This document shows, piece after piece, positions 13,238 to 21,409 of a stretch of 64,000 nt of DNA. Numbering within the stretch: the first letter of the stretch is position 1; each line of letters starts with the position of its first letter. The notes beneath the pieces were generated by a model. That model was not told the DNA's origin, made no database searches, and worked only from the letters and a program-made list of their open reading frames with translations. The position numbers and the translations under genes were made by a program. The DNA is from Pseudomonas sp. 102515 (GTDB lineage: Bacteria; Pseudomonadota; Gammaproteobacteria; Pseudomonadales; Pseudomonadaceae), in contig NZ_JAVHTY010000004.1 of assembly GCF_031085165.1 (NCBI RefSeq), positions 62,001 through 126,000 on the forward strand, written 5' to 3'.

Positions 13238-14512
13238 TTACTTGCCGCTCTTCACCGGCTCGTCGGACTTCTTGTCGTTGCCAGGGATATAGGGGCTCCA
13301 GGGCTGGGCGCGGACCGGGCCATCGGTCTGCCAGACCACGTTGAATTGGCCGTCGTCCTGGACCTCGCCGATCATCACCGGCTTGTGCAGGTGATGGTTC
13401 TTCTCGTCCATCTTCACCGTGTAGCCGTCCGGCGCGGCGAAGGTCTGGCCGGCCATGGCCTTGCGGACCTTGTCGACGTCGGTGCTGCCGGCCTTTTCCA
13501 CCGCCTGGGCCCACATGTGGAGGCCGATGTAGGTGGCTTCCATGGGGTCGTTGGTCACGGCGGTCTGGTAGTTGGGCAGGTTCTTGGCCTTGGCGTAGGC
13601 TTTCCAGGCCTCGACGAATTTCTTGTTCACCGGATTATCCAGCGACTCGAAGTAGTTCCAGGCGGCCAACTGGCCCACCAGCGGCTTGGTGTCGATGCCG
13701 CGCAGTTCTTCCTCGCCCACCGAGAAGGCCACCACCGGTACGTCGGTGGCCTTCAGGCCCTGGTTGCCCAGTTCCTTGTAGAAGGGCACGTTGGAGTCGC
13801 CGTTGATGGTGGAGACCACCGCGGTCTTGCCGCCCGCGGCGAACTTCTTGATGTTGGCGACGATGGTCTGGTAATCGCTGTGGCCGAAGGGGGTGTAGAC
13901 CTCCTCGATGTCCTTGTCCTGCACGCCCTTGCTGTGCAGGAAGGACCTGAGGATCTTGTTGGTGGTGCGCGGATAGACGTAGTCGGTGCCCAGCAGGAAG
14001 AAGCGCTTGGCGGCGCCGCCCTCTTCGCTCAGCAGGTATTCCACCGCCGGGATGGCCTGCTGGTTCGGTGCCGCGCCGGTGTAGAAGACGTTGGGCGACA
14101 TCTCTTCGCCTTCGTACTGCACCGGGTAGAACAGCAGCCCGTTGAGTTCTTCATAGACCGGCAGGACCGACTTGCGCGAGACCGAGGTCCAGCAGCCGAA
14201 GGTGACCGCGACCTTGTCCTGGGTCACCAGCTGGCGCGCCTTCTCGGCGAACAGTGGCCAGTTGGAGGCCGGATCCACCACCACGGGCTCCAGTTTCTTG
14301 CCCAGAACGCCGCCCTTGGCGTTGATCTCGTCGATGGTCATCAGCGCCATGTCCTTGAGCGAGGTCTCGGAGATGGCCATGGTGCCGGACAGCGAATGCA
14401 GGATGCCGACCTTGATGGTGTCCGCGGCGTGGGCGGCACTCCAGGGGAACAGGCCGCTCATGAGCAGGGCGGAGGCGGCGAGGGTGGTCTTCAGTAGAGG
14501 GCGGCGCTTCAT
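13238..14512 (-). CDS. urtA: Urea ABC transporter substrate-binding protein UrtA
   Basis: A 424-residue periplasmic type I solute-binding protein that captures urea for UrtBCDE. An N-terminal signal peptide ends near residue 30 (SAAHA-A). Family segments include TIKVGILHSLSGTMAISE, FGCWTSVSRKSVLPV (binding pocket) and FYPVQYEGEEMSPNVFYTGA. The start is preceded by AGGAG in the transcript. It is the first gene of the operon; promoter sequences must lie in the 341-base divergent gap upstream. Urea transport operons of this kind are usually under nitrogen control, but no convincing sigma-54 site was found. Confidence 0.96.
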   Translation of the reverse strand: MKRRPLLKTTLAASALLMSGLFPWSAAHAADTIKVGILHSLSGTMAISETSLKDMALMTIDEINAKGGVLGKKLEPVVVDPASNWPLFAEKARQLVTQDKVAVTFGCWTSVSRKSVLPVYEELNGLLFYPVQYEGEEMSPNVFYTGAAPNQQAIPAVEYLLSEEGGAAKRFFLLGTDYVYPRTTNKILRSFLHSKGVQDKDIEEVYTPFGHSDYQTIVANIKKFAAGGKTAVVSTINGDSNVPFYKELGNQGLKATDVPVVAFSVGEEELRGIDTKPLVGQLAAWNYFESLDNPVNKKFVEAWKAYAKAKNLPNYQTAVTNDPMEATYIGLHMWAQAVEKAGSTDVDKVRKAMAGQTFAAPDGYTVKMDEKNHHLHKPVMIGEVQDDGQFNVVWQTDGPVRAQPWSPYIPGNDKKSDEPVKSGK

Positions 14513-14853
14513 GCGAAAGGCTCCTAAGCGAACGTGCGCTGTTGTTGGGCTGGGCTGCTGGCCCGCCAGGGCGCTTTTCAGGAACTGTGCCAGGCGTCGG
14601 CAAGGCGCATGGCGACTGGACTCTTACCTGCAGTCCAGGCGTTTATGGTCATTTGCCTCGCACCAGCCTGGGGCTTGGCGGCGCCCTCGAATCGCGCCTT
14701 TGCACAATGCTGGTGCCCTCGCTTGCCGTTGCCTTTTGCGCAACATGAAAGTCCGAATGCCGTATTGGTGGTGATGCCTGGCGCCTCCCATACTCGATCG
14801 CCAGAGGCCGGCCACCGGGTCGGTCACCCCCATTCGAAGCAGAGGAACAGGGC
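14513..14853. other. Divergent promoter region, urtA / hydroxyacid dehydrogenase cluster
   Basis: A 341-base non-coding gap between divergent units. It contains a 7-bp inverted repeat with 9-base spacer at 14616-14638 and two TTGC(A/G)CAA boxes at 14700-14707 and 14736-14743, 36 bases apart. A purine-rich ribosome site (AGAGGAAC) precedes 14854. No reading frame here is convincing. Confidence 0.6.
14616..14638. promoter_or_regulatory. Candidate operator: inverted repeat upstream of urtA
   Basis: CTGGACT (14616-14622) and AGTCCAG (14632-14638) are perfect inverted arms 16 bases apart start to start, about 105 bases upstream of the urtA start. Spacing and symmetry suit a dimeric regulator. Which of the two divergent units it serves is unknown. 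Confidence 0.4.
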
Positions 14854-15744
14854 ATGGGCAGGCAGATCGGGGTCATCGGACTCGGCAACATGGGCGGCAA
14901 CATGGCGATCACCCTGGCGCGCAAGGGCATGGCCGTCACCGGTCTGGATCCCTCCAGCGCCGCCTGCGAGCGGGTCGCCGCCCAGGGCGTAGCCATCGCC
15001 AGCGACCTGGCGGCCCTGGCCGCCACCAGCGAGGTGATCGTGCTGTCGCTGCCCAAGGCCGAGCATGTCGAGGCCGTGTGCCTGGGCGAGGCGGGCCTGG
15101 TCAGCCGCGTGCGGCCGGGCACCGTGGTGGTCGACACCACCACTTCCACCCCCGAGACCAGCCGCCGGGTGGCAGCGGCCTTCGCCGAGGTCGGCGCTGA
15201 CTTCCTCGATGCCCCGGTCTCCGGCGGCCCCGCCGGGGCCGCGGCCGGCACCATGACCATGGTCATCGGCGGTAGCGAGGCGGCCCTGGCCAAGGCGCTG
15301 CCGGCGCTGGAAGCCATGAGCGCGACCCGGGTGCACATAGGCGCCGTGGGCGCCGGCAACATCGCCAAGATCGCCAACAACCTGCTGGCCGCGGCGCATC
15401 TCATCACCACCGCCGAGGCGGTGACCATGGCCGCTCGCGCCGGCGTCGCCCCGGAGAAGCTGCTCGAAGGCATCAACGCCGGTTCCGGGCGCAGCGCCGC
15501 CAGCCAGGGCATGTTCCCCACCTGGGTGCTGAACAAGGCCTATGACTCCGGCTTCACCATGGGCCTGATGCGCAAGGACGTGGGCCTGGCCCAGGAGCTC
15601 ATCGCCGAACTCGGCCTCGACCTGCCGCTGGCCGCGGCCACGGCCCAGGCCTGGAAGGCCAGCGCCGAGACCCTGGCCGATGGCGAGGATTTCTGCGCCA
15701 TCGCGCGACGCACCAGCGAAGACCTGTTCGGTAAGGGGGAATGA
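14854..15744 (+). CDS. 3-hydroxyisobutyrate dehydrogenase family NAD(P)-dependent oxidoreductase
   Basis: A 296-residue beta-hydroxyacid dehydrogenase. The N-terminal Rossmann motif GLGNMGGNMA is at 9-18, the substrate loop DAPVSGGPAGAAAG at 119-132, and the catalytic lysine in GNIAKIANNLL is K172. Members oxidise 3-hydroxyacids such as 3-hydroxyisobutyrate, tartronate semialdehyde or related compounds, and the exact substrate is not readable here. The stop overlaps the start of the aldehyde dehydrogenase gene, and the M20 hydrolase follows, so the three form one operon in a catabolic cluster of unknown substrate. Confidence 0.88.
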   Translation: MGRQIGVIGLGNMGGNMAITLARKGMAVTGLDPSSAACERVAAQGVAIASDLAALAATSEVIVLSLPKAEHVEAVCLGEAGLVSRVRPGTVVVDTTTSTPETSRRVAAAFAEVGADFLDAPVSGGPAGAAAGTMTMVIGGSEAALAKALPALEAMSATRVHIGAVGAGNIAKIANNLLAAAHLITTAEAVTMAARAGVAPEKLLEGINAGSGRSAASQGMFPTWVLNKAYDSGFTMGLMRKDVGLAQELIAELGLDLPLAAATAQAWKASAETLADGEDFCAIARRTSEDLFGKGE

Positions 15745-17264
15745 TCATGATGAATGCCAAGACGCTGGAATTGCTCACGCCCTTCTGGGGCGACCGCCAG
15801 CAGGTCGCCAGCTACGTGGACGGCGAATTCGTCGACGGCAGCGGCGAGCGGATCACCGTGCGCAACGCCCATGACGACAGCCCGGCCTTCAGTTACCCCG
15901 ATGCCGACCTGGCCGTCGTCGAGCGCGCCGACGCCGCCGCCCGCCGGGCGCGCGAGGAGTGGCGCGCCCTGACCGCCCAGGCGCGTGGCCGCATCATCTA
16001 TCGGGTCGGTACCCTGATCCGCGAGGAGGCCGAGGCCCTGGCGCAACTGGAGTCCCTGACCGCCAACAAGCCGATCCGCGATGCCCGCGTCGAGGTGCTC
16101 AAGGTCGCCGAGATGTTCGAGTACTACGCCGGCTGGGCCGACAAGCTGCATGGCGAAGTCATCCCGGTACCCACCAGCCACCTCAACTACGTGACCTACG
16201 AACCCCTGGGCACGGTGCTGCAGATCACCCCCTGGAATGCGCCGATCTTCACCGGCGGCTGGCAGGTCGCGCCGGCCATCACCGCCGGCAACGCGGTGAT
16301 CCTCAAGCCCTCCGAGCTGACCCCGGTGACCTCGCTGTTGCTGGGCGTGCTGGTGGAACGCGCCGGTGCGCCCAAGGGCTTGGTCAACGTGCTCGCCGGC
16401 CAGGGCCATACCGTCGGCCAGCAGGTGATCGCCCACGCCGACATCCGCAAGGTGGTCTTCGTCGGCTCGCCCGCCACCGGCCGGCACATCGCCGCCGCCG
16501 CGGCCCAGCGTTGCATCCCGGTGGTGCTGGAGCTGGGTGGCAAGTCGGCCAACATCGTCTTCGAAGACGCTGACCTGGACCTGGCCGTGCGCGGCGCCCA
16601 GGCGGCGATCTTTTCCGGCGCCGGCCAGAGCTGCGTGTCCGGCTCGCGGCTGCTGGTGCAGGAATCCATCTACGAGCGCTTCATCCAGGCGGTGGCCCGC
16701 GCCGCCAGCCAGTTCAAGGTGGGGGACCCGAGCGATCCCGAGACCCAGATCGGCCCGATCCACAACGCCAAGCAATTCGCCCATGTACGCAACATGGTGG
16801 AAGGAGCCCTGGGTGAAGGCGCGCGGCATGTCGCCAATGGCGTCGAGCCGCTGCCTGCCGGGACCGGCTACTACGTCAATCCCACGGTGCTGGCCGGTCA
16901 CAATGGGCTGAGTTGCGCCCAGGAAGAGATCTTCGGGCCGGTGGTGGTGGCCATTCCGTTCAAGGACGAGGCCGACGCCATCCGCATCGCCAACGACAGC
17001 CGCTTCGGCCTGGCCGGGGCGGTCTGGACCCGCGACGTCGGTCGTGCCCACCGGGTGGCCCGTGGCGTGCGCGCCGGTACCTTCTGGGTCAACGGCTACA
17101 AGACCATCCACGTCAGCTCGCCCTTCGGTGGCTATGGCGAGAGCGGCTACGGTCGTTCCTCCGGCCTCGACGCCCTGCGCGAATACAGCGAGGTGAAGAG
17201 CGTCTGGGTGGAAACCGCCGCCGTCCCCGCCGCCGGCTTCGGCTACGGCGCCAGCCTGGAGTAA
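15741..17264 (+). CDS. NAD(P)-dependent aldehyde dehydrogenase
   Basis: A 507-residue soluble aldehyde dehydrogenase oxidising an aldehyde to its acid. The general-base glutamate lies in ELGGKS (E264) and the catalytic cysteine in GAGQSCVSGSR (C298). The N-terminal QITPWNAPIFTGGWQ segment and C-terminal FWVNGYKTIHVSSPFGGYGESGYG are family hallmarks. ATG codons at 15741, 15747 and 15750 are all possible; AAGGGGGA just upstream fits any of them. It overlaps the preceding dehydrogenase gene and is 3 bases from the M20 hydrolase gene. The substrate is unknown; its neighbours suggest an aldehyde arising from an N-acylated or hydroxylated acid. Confidence 0.92.
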   Translation: MIMMNAKTLELLTPFWGDRQQVASYVDGEFVDGSGERITVRNAHDDSPAFSYPDADLAVVERADAAARRAREEWRALTAQARGRIIYRVGTLIREEAEALAQLESLTANKPIRDARVEVLKVAEMFEYYAGWADKLHGEVIPVPTSHLNYVTYEPLGTVLQITPWNAPIFTGGWQVAPAITAGNAVILKPSELTPVTSLLLGVLVERAGAPKGLVNVLAGQGHTVGQQVIAHADIRKVVFVGSPATGRHIAAAAAQRCIPVVLELGGKSANIVFEDADLDLAVRGAQAAIFSGAGQSCVSGSRLLVQESIYERFIQAVARAASQFKVGDPSDPETQIGPIHNAKQFAHVRNMVEGALGEGARHVANGVEPLPAGTGYYVNPTVLAGHNGLSCAQEEIFGPVVVAIPFKDEADAIRIANDSRFGLAGAVWTRDVGRAHRVARGVRAGTFWVNGYKTIHVSSPFGGYGESGYGRSSGLDALREYSEVKSVWVETAAVPAAGFGYGASLE

Positions 17265-17267
17265 CCG

Positions 17268-18422
17268 ATGACCATTCACCAAGCTCTGCTGGACGACGCC
17301 CGTCGCTGGCGTCGCGATTTCCACGCCCATCCGGAACTGGGTTTCGCCGAGCACCGCACCGCGGCGCGGGTGGCCGAATTGCTGGAAGGCTTCGGCCTGG
17401 AGGTCCATCGTGGCCTCGGTGGGACCGGTGTGGTCGGGGTGTTGCGCCACGGCGAGGGCCCGAGCCTGGGGCTGCGCGCCGACATGGACGCCCTGCCGAT
17501 GCAGGAGGTGGGGGACGTCCCGCACCGATCCACCGCCGCCGGGCGCATGCACGCCTGCGGGCATGACGGCCACACCGCCATCCTGCTGGCCACGGCTCGC
17601 CATCTGAGTGAGCACCGCGACTTCCGCGGCACCCTCTATTTCGTCTTCCAGCCCGCCGAAGAGAATCTCGGCGGCGCGCAAAAGATGATCGAGGACGGCC
17701 TGTTCGAGCGCTTCCCCATGGACGCCCTCTACGGCCTGCACAACTGGCCGGGCTTGCCGGCCGGCCAGGTGGTGGTCAATCCGGGCGCCATGATGGCCTC
17801 GCTGGATACCTTCGCCATCACCCTGACCGGCAAGGGCTGCCACGCGGCCATGCCCGAGCGTGGCCGCGATCCCATCGTCGCCGCGGCGGACCTGATCCTG
17901 CAGCTGCAGACCATCGTCGCCCGACGGATCTCGCCCCTGGCGTCCGCGGTGGTCAGCGTGACCATGCTGGAAGCGGGGGAGGCGATCAACGTCATCCCCG
18001 AGGTGGCGCGGCTCCGCGGTACGGTGCGTTGCCTGGACGGCGCGGTGCGCGCCGAGGTGGAGCGGCTGATCGGCGAGATCGTCGCCCAGGCGCCGCTGGC
18101 TCAGGGGGTACGCGGCGAACTGGATTTCACCCGCGGCTATCCGGTGACCCAGAACCATCCCGAGCAGGCAGCGCGGGTGCGCCAGGCGGCGGTGACAGCC
18201 TTTGGCGCCGAGCGGGTCAGCGACGGTGTGCCACCGTCCATGGCCTCGGAAGACTTCGCCTTCATGCTGGCGGCGCGTCCGGGGGCCTATCTCTGGCTGG
18301 GTGTCGATGGTGAGCGACCCTCGGCGCCGCTGCACAATCCGGCCTACGACTTCAACGACGCCATCATCGAGCCGGCCGTGCGGCTGTGGGCGGAGTTGGT
18401 GCGCCAGGAGATGCCGGTCTAA
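17268..18422 (+). CDS. M20 family amidohydrolase (hippurate hydrolase type)
   Basis: A 384-residue metal-dependent amidohydrolase that cleaves N-acyl amino acids or similar amides. Metal ligands are visible in ACGHDGHTA (C97, H99, D100, H102), the PAEEN motif (E131 base, E132 ligand), LHNWPG, and the terminal SMASEDFAFM. Cys as a metal ligand marks the HipO/IAA-amino-acid hydrolase subfamily. It starts 3 bases after the aldehyde dehydrogenase stop and ends the three-gene run. The next gene is a LysR regulator in opposite orientation, then a DUF3100-like membrane protein that could carry the substrate. Confidence 0.92.
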   Translation: MTIHQALLDDARRWRRDFHAHPELGFAEHRTAARVAELLEGFGLEVHRGLGGTGVVGVLRHGEGPSLGLRADMDALPMQEVGDVPHRSTAAGRMHACGHDGHTAILLATARHLSEHRDFRGTLYFVFQPAEENLGGAQKMIEDGLFERFPMDALYGLHNWPGLPAGQVVVNPGAMMASLDTFAITLTGKGCHAAMPERGRDPIVAAADLILQLQTIVARRISPLASAVVSVTMLEAGEAINVIPEVARLRGTVRCLDGAVRAEVERLIGEIVAQAPLAQGVRGELDFTRGYPVTQNHPEQAARVRQAAVTAFGAERVSDGVPPSMASEDFAFMLAARPGAYLWLGVDGERPSAPLHNPAYDFNDAIIEPAVRLWAELVRQEMPV

Positions 18423-18449
18423 GCCTCTTGCAGCGAGCGCCGCCGACGC

Positions 18450-19352
18450 TCAGCGAAAGGCGGTCATCTGCTGCACCAGGCTGGTCCGCAACTCGTCCGC
18501 GGCGCGGCCGAGCTTGCGGCCCAGGCGGGTCACCAGCTCGACGTGGGCGCGGGCGAAACCCGGATCGGCCAGGGGCAGGGCGCGCAAGGCGCCGCTGTCC
18601 AGTTCCTGGGTGGCAGCGAACAGCGGCAGCAGGGTCACGCCGCCCTGCTGGGCATAGTGCTTGAGCAGGGCGAAGGTGTTGCAGGTCAGGGTTGGCGCCA
18701 GGCGCTGGCCGGCGGCCTGCTCCACGGCGTCGAGCATCTGGCGGATGCCGTAGGAGATGTCCGGCACGGCCAGGCGATGCTGGCCGAGCTCCGCCAGGGT
18801 CACAGGGCCCTGGGTCGCGGCCAGCGGATGCTCCGGCGCCACCAGCGCATAGAGCGGCTGCCCGCGGCTGCCATGTACGCGCAGGTGCGGATCGCGCGGC
18901 GGATTGAACACCAGCCCCAGTTGCGCCTCGTCTTCCATCACCTGGCGGATCACCTCGTTGGTGCCCACCACGTTGACCCTGACCTCGATCTCCGGATGCC
19001 GCGCGGAAAAGTCGCCGAGGCTGCAGGACAGATCGCCGATGAAGCCCTCGCCGATGGCCAGCACCACGCGGCCGGTGCGCAGGCCCTGGAGATCGGAGAT
19101 GGCATCGCGCAGGCCGTCGAGCTGGGTCTGGCGCTGGCGGAAATAGTCCAGCACCAGGCGCCCGGCCTCGGTCGGCGTGATGCCGCGGCGGTGGCGCTCG
19201 ATGAGGTCGACGCCCAGCTCTGCCTCGACCTGGGCGATCTGCCGGCTGACCGCAGACGGGGCGATATCCAGGGCATCGGCAGCGGCGCGCACGCTCCCCA
19301 GGCGCACCGCTTCGACGAAATAATGCAAGCGCTGTTCGTGAATTCCACGCAT
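18450..19352 (-). CDS. LysR-type transcriptional regulator
   Basis: A 300-residue regulator with an N-terminal winged helix-turn-helix (about residues 8-66; ADALDIAPSAVSRQIAQVEAELG is the recognition region) and a C-terminal periplasmic-binding-like effector domain from about residue 90. It is convergent with the amidohydrolase gene and divergent from the DUF3100-like gene, so it is the likely regulator of both units. The effector is unknown. LysR sites usually lie in the divergent gap, here 19353-19842. Confidence 0.93.
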   Translation of the reverse strand: MRGIHEQRLHYFVEAVRLGSVRAAADALDIAPSAVSRQIAQVEAELGVDLIERHRRGITPTEAGRLVLDYFRQRQTQLDGLRDAISDLQGLRTGRVVLAIGEGFIGDLSCSLGDFSARHPEIEVRVNVVGTNEVIRQVMEDEAQLGLVFNPPRDPHLRVHGSRGQPLYALVAPEHPLAATQGPVTLAELGQHRLAVPDISYGIRQMLDAVEQAAGQRLAPTLTCNTFALLKHYAQQGGVTLLPLFAATQELDSGALRALPLADPGFARAHVELVTRLGRKLGRAADELRTSLVQQMTAFR

Positions 19353-19842
19353 CCGTGTGTTCTCTTAAAGGCAACGGAAAAGGCCATTTCCAGTATTGGA
19401 GAGAGAACAGGCCGCTGTCCATACTCGGGCCAAGACCACGGCCGCCCCGGCCTGGCCGAGGCCCTCGACGCAGAGCCCTGGAACGAAGGAAAGCCTCACG
19501 CGAGACACTGTCAGCGCGTGGCTTTCACTCTCCGGTAAGCCCTGCTTGCGACCTCTGCCAGAGCCCCAGAGCGACCGGGTCGTGCTCCCTTGCGGAGCCC
19601 TTTTCTGCCCAGCGGGCCTAAGAGCGGCTAACAAAACGTAGCGAGCGGTTGTCAGGCGGGTGCGCGCGGCGCGCAGGAATCGGACCGGGCTCGCGCACGA
19701 GCGTACGAGCGGTACATGAGGATTCCGAGCACTGCACGCGCCCGTCTGGCGGACGCGCAGTAGTTTTGTTGGTCGCTCTGAGCCGCTCGCGACTGCCAAC
19801 CAGACCAACAAACGAGCCCGCGAGCGGGCCGCAGGGGGAAGA
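19353..19842. other. Divergent promoter gap, LysR gene / DUF3100-like gene
   Basis: 490 bases without a supported gene. The left part (19353-19618) should hold the LysR promoter and its binding sites, though no clear T-N11-A dyad stood out. The right part is a palindromic repeat element (19621-19779). A good ribosome site (AGGGGGAAG) precedes the next gene at 19843. Confidence 0.6.
19621..19779 (+). repeat. MITE-like palindromic element, long form (copy B1)
   Basis: About 159 bases bounded by imperfect inverted ends AGAGCGGCTAACAAAAC and GTTTTGTTGGTCGCTCT (14 of 17 matching). The body shares CGGACCGGGCTCGCGC, TGAGGATTCCGA and GGACGCGCAG motifs with the element at 42793-42978 and is nearly identical to the reverse complement of 51161-51308. 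It carries no gene. Confidence 0.7.
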
Positions 19843-21168
19843 ATGAGTGCCCATCCGACTCTGGCCGTCGGCCAGGACCGCGCTGTCAGCGATACCGTGA
19901 AACTCTACATCTGGGCCGCCGTGGTGCTGGTGATCGCCGAGCTGATCGGCTCCCTCACCATACCGCTGGGGCCGGGCAAGGTGGTGCTGCTGCCGATGAT
20001 CTGGGCGCTCTTGCTGGGTGCGGCGGTGGGGCAGGTCGGCAAGCGCATGCCGCTGGGTCTGGGTATCGATCGCGGCGCCCAGGTGCGCTCGGCGGCCATC
20101 CTGCAATACACCTTGCTGGTGTTCATCGCCAAGCTCGGCCTGGTGGTGGGGGGCTCGCTGCCCACGGTGATCGCCGCCGGCTGGGCACTGGCCTTCCAGG
20201 AGCTGGGCCATTTCGTCGGCACCATCCTGCTCGGCCTGCCGGTGGCCCTGCTGCTGGGCATCAAGCGCGAGGCCATCGGTGCCACCTTCTCGGTAGGGCG
20301 CGAGCCGAGCCTGGCGATCATCGGCGAACGCTATGGCATGGATTCCCCGGAAGGTCGCGGCGTGCTCGCCGAGTACCTGACCGGCACCCTGTTCGGCGCG
20401 GTGTTCATGGCCATCGTGGCCGGCTTCATCGCCAGCCTGAACATCTTCCACCCCTATTCCCTGGCCATGGGCGCCGGCCTGGGCTCGGGCAGCATCATGG
20501 CCGCCGCGGCCGGTGCCATCGCCGCCCAGCAGACGCCCGAGGTGGCCAAGGAGGTCATGGCCCTGGCCGCTGCCGCCAACCTCATTACCCTGACCCTGGG
20601 CACCTATTTCACCCTGTTCATCTCCCTGCCGCTGGCGGTCTGGGGCTACCGGGTGATGGAGCCGCGCATCGGGCGTACCACCAGGGCCTCCTTCCAGCAG
20701 AGTTCGGTGGATGCCGCGGTGGTGGACGAACCCGTGGAGCTGGGCTGGTCGGCACGTTTCAGCGCCTGGCTGGCCTCGGGCGCCCTAGCGCTGCTGGCGA
20801 CCCTGGTGATGAGCAAGACGCTGCCACCGGCTGCTTTCCTGGGGGTCGCGGTGATGATCCTGGCGGCCTTCGTCGGCGAGCTGCTCTGCCAGCTGTTCCG
20901 CCGCAAGGTGCCGGCGGTGTGCTGGGTATCGCTGGTGGCCATGTTCCTGACCTCGCCCTGGTGCCCGCTGGCGCCGCAGATCACCGCCGCCCACAACGCG
21001 GTCGGCATCATGGCGCTGATCACCCCCATGCTGGCCTTCGCCGGCCTGTCCATCGCCAAGGACATCCCGGCCTTCCGTCGCCTCGGCTGGCGCATCGTGG
21101 TGGTTTCGCTGATCGCCGGCTTCGGCACCTTCATCGGCGCGGCCTTCATCGCCGAAGTGTTTCACTGA
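19843..21168 (+). CDS. DUF3100-like multi-pass membrane protein, putative transporter
   Basis: A 441-residue integral membrane protein with roughly 11-12 hydrophobic helices and glycine-rich stretches (GAGLGSGSIMAAAAGAIAA near residue 213, GHFVGTILLGLPVALLLG near 125) that suggest transport. I assign it to the DUF3100 family from overall character and from its setting beside an M20 amidohydrolase and LysR gene; I cannot confirm this without a profile search. The start is fixed by the AGGGGGAAG ribosome site. A role in importing the amidohydrolase cluster's substrate is inferred. Confidence 0.6.
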   Translation: MSAHPTLAVGQDRAVSDTVKLYIWAAVVLVIAELIGSLTIPLGPGKVVLLPMIWALLLGAAVGQVGKRMPLGLGIDRGAQVRSAAILQYTLLVFIAKLGLVVGGSLPTVIAAGWALAFQELGHFVGTILLGLPVALLLGIKREAIGATFSVGREPSLAIIGERYGMDSPEGRGVLAEYLTGTLFGAVFMAIVAGFIASLNIFHPYSLAMGAGLGSGSIMAAAAGAIAAQQTPEVAKEVMALAAAANLITLTLGTYFTLFISLPLAVWGYRVMEPRIGRTTRASFQQSSVDAAVVDEPVELGWSARFSAWLASGALALLATLVMSKTLPPAAFLGVAVMILAAFVGELLCQLFRRKVPAVCWVSLVAMFLTSPWCPLAPQITAAHNAVGIMALITPMLAFAGLSIAKDIPAFRRLGWRIVVVSLIAGFGTFIGAAFIAEVFH

Positions 21169-21353
21169 TCCTCTCCGCGCGCACCGGGTCCCCGGTGCGC
21201 CGCGTCCCGCTGCCGTATCGCTCCGCCGTCTGATCGCTCCGTTCCCCGCATTTCGTGTCGCAGCTCCCAGCCTCGAGCCCTGGACGCCCGCTGTCGTCCG
21301 TGGACGATCACCGGCGCTTGAGCTGTGCCCCGAGTTGCAGTATCTATGATGGA

Positions 21354-21376
21354 AAATTAACAAAAACCGTTAATTT
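21354..21376. promoter_or_regulatory. Candidate DeoR-family operator before deoK
   Basis: Perfect inverted repeat AAATTAAC (21354-21361) and GTTAATTT (21369-21376) with a 7-base spacer, in a strikingly AT-rich stretch 34-56 bases upstream of deoK. AT-rich dyads of this kind are common targets of sugar-responsive regulators. Binding by the deoQ-like regulator encoded downstream is inferred. Confidence 0.5.
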
Positions 21377-21409
21377 AATAACATCAAGAAAGGCGGAGGC
21401 GCGCTCGGC

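Noticed and set aside
14697-14720. Possible sigma-54 promoter for urtA (GGCACC and TGTGCA)
   Set aside because: The GG-to-GC spacing is 12 bases rather than 10, so it does not fit the -24/-12 rule.
15540-18335. Long minus-strand open frame opposite the dehydrogenases and amidohydrolase
   Set aside because: Same antisense artefact; no family motifs, and the plus strand carries complete catalytic motifs.
19355-19621. Small open frames in the gap upstream of the DUF3100-like gene
   Set aside because: No ribosome site, no recognisable family, and composition like the surrounding non-coding DNA.
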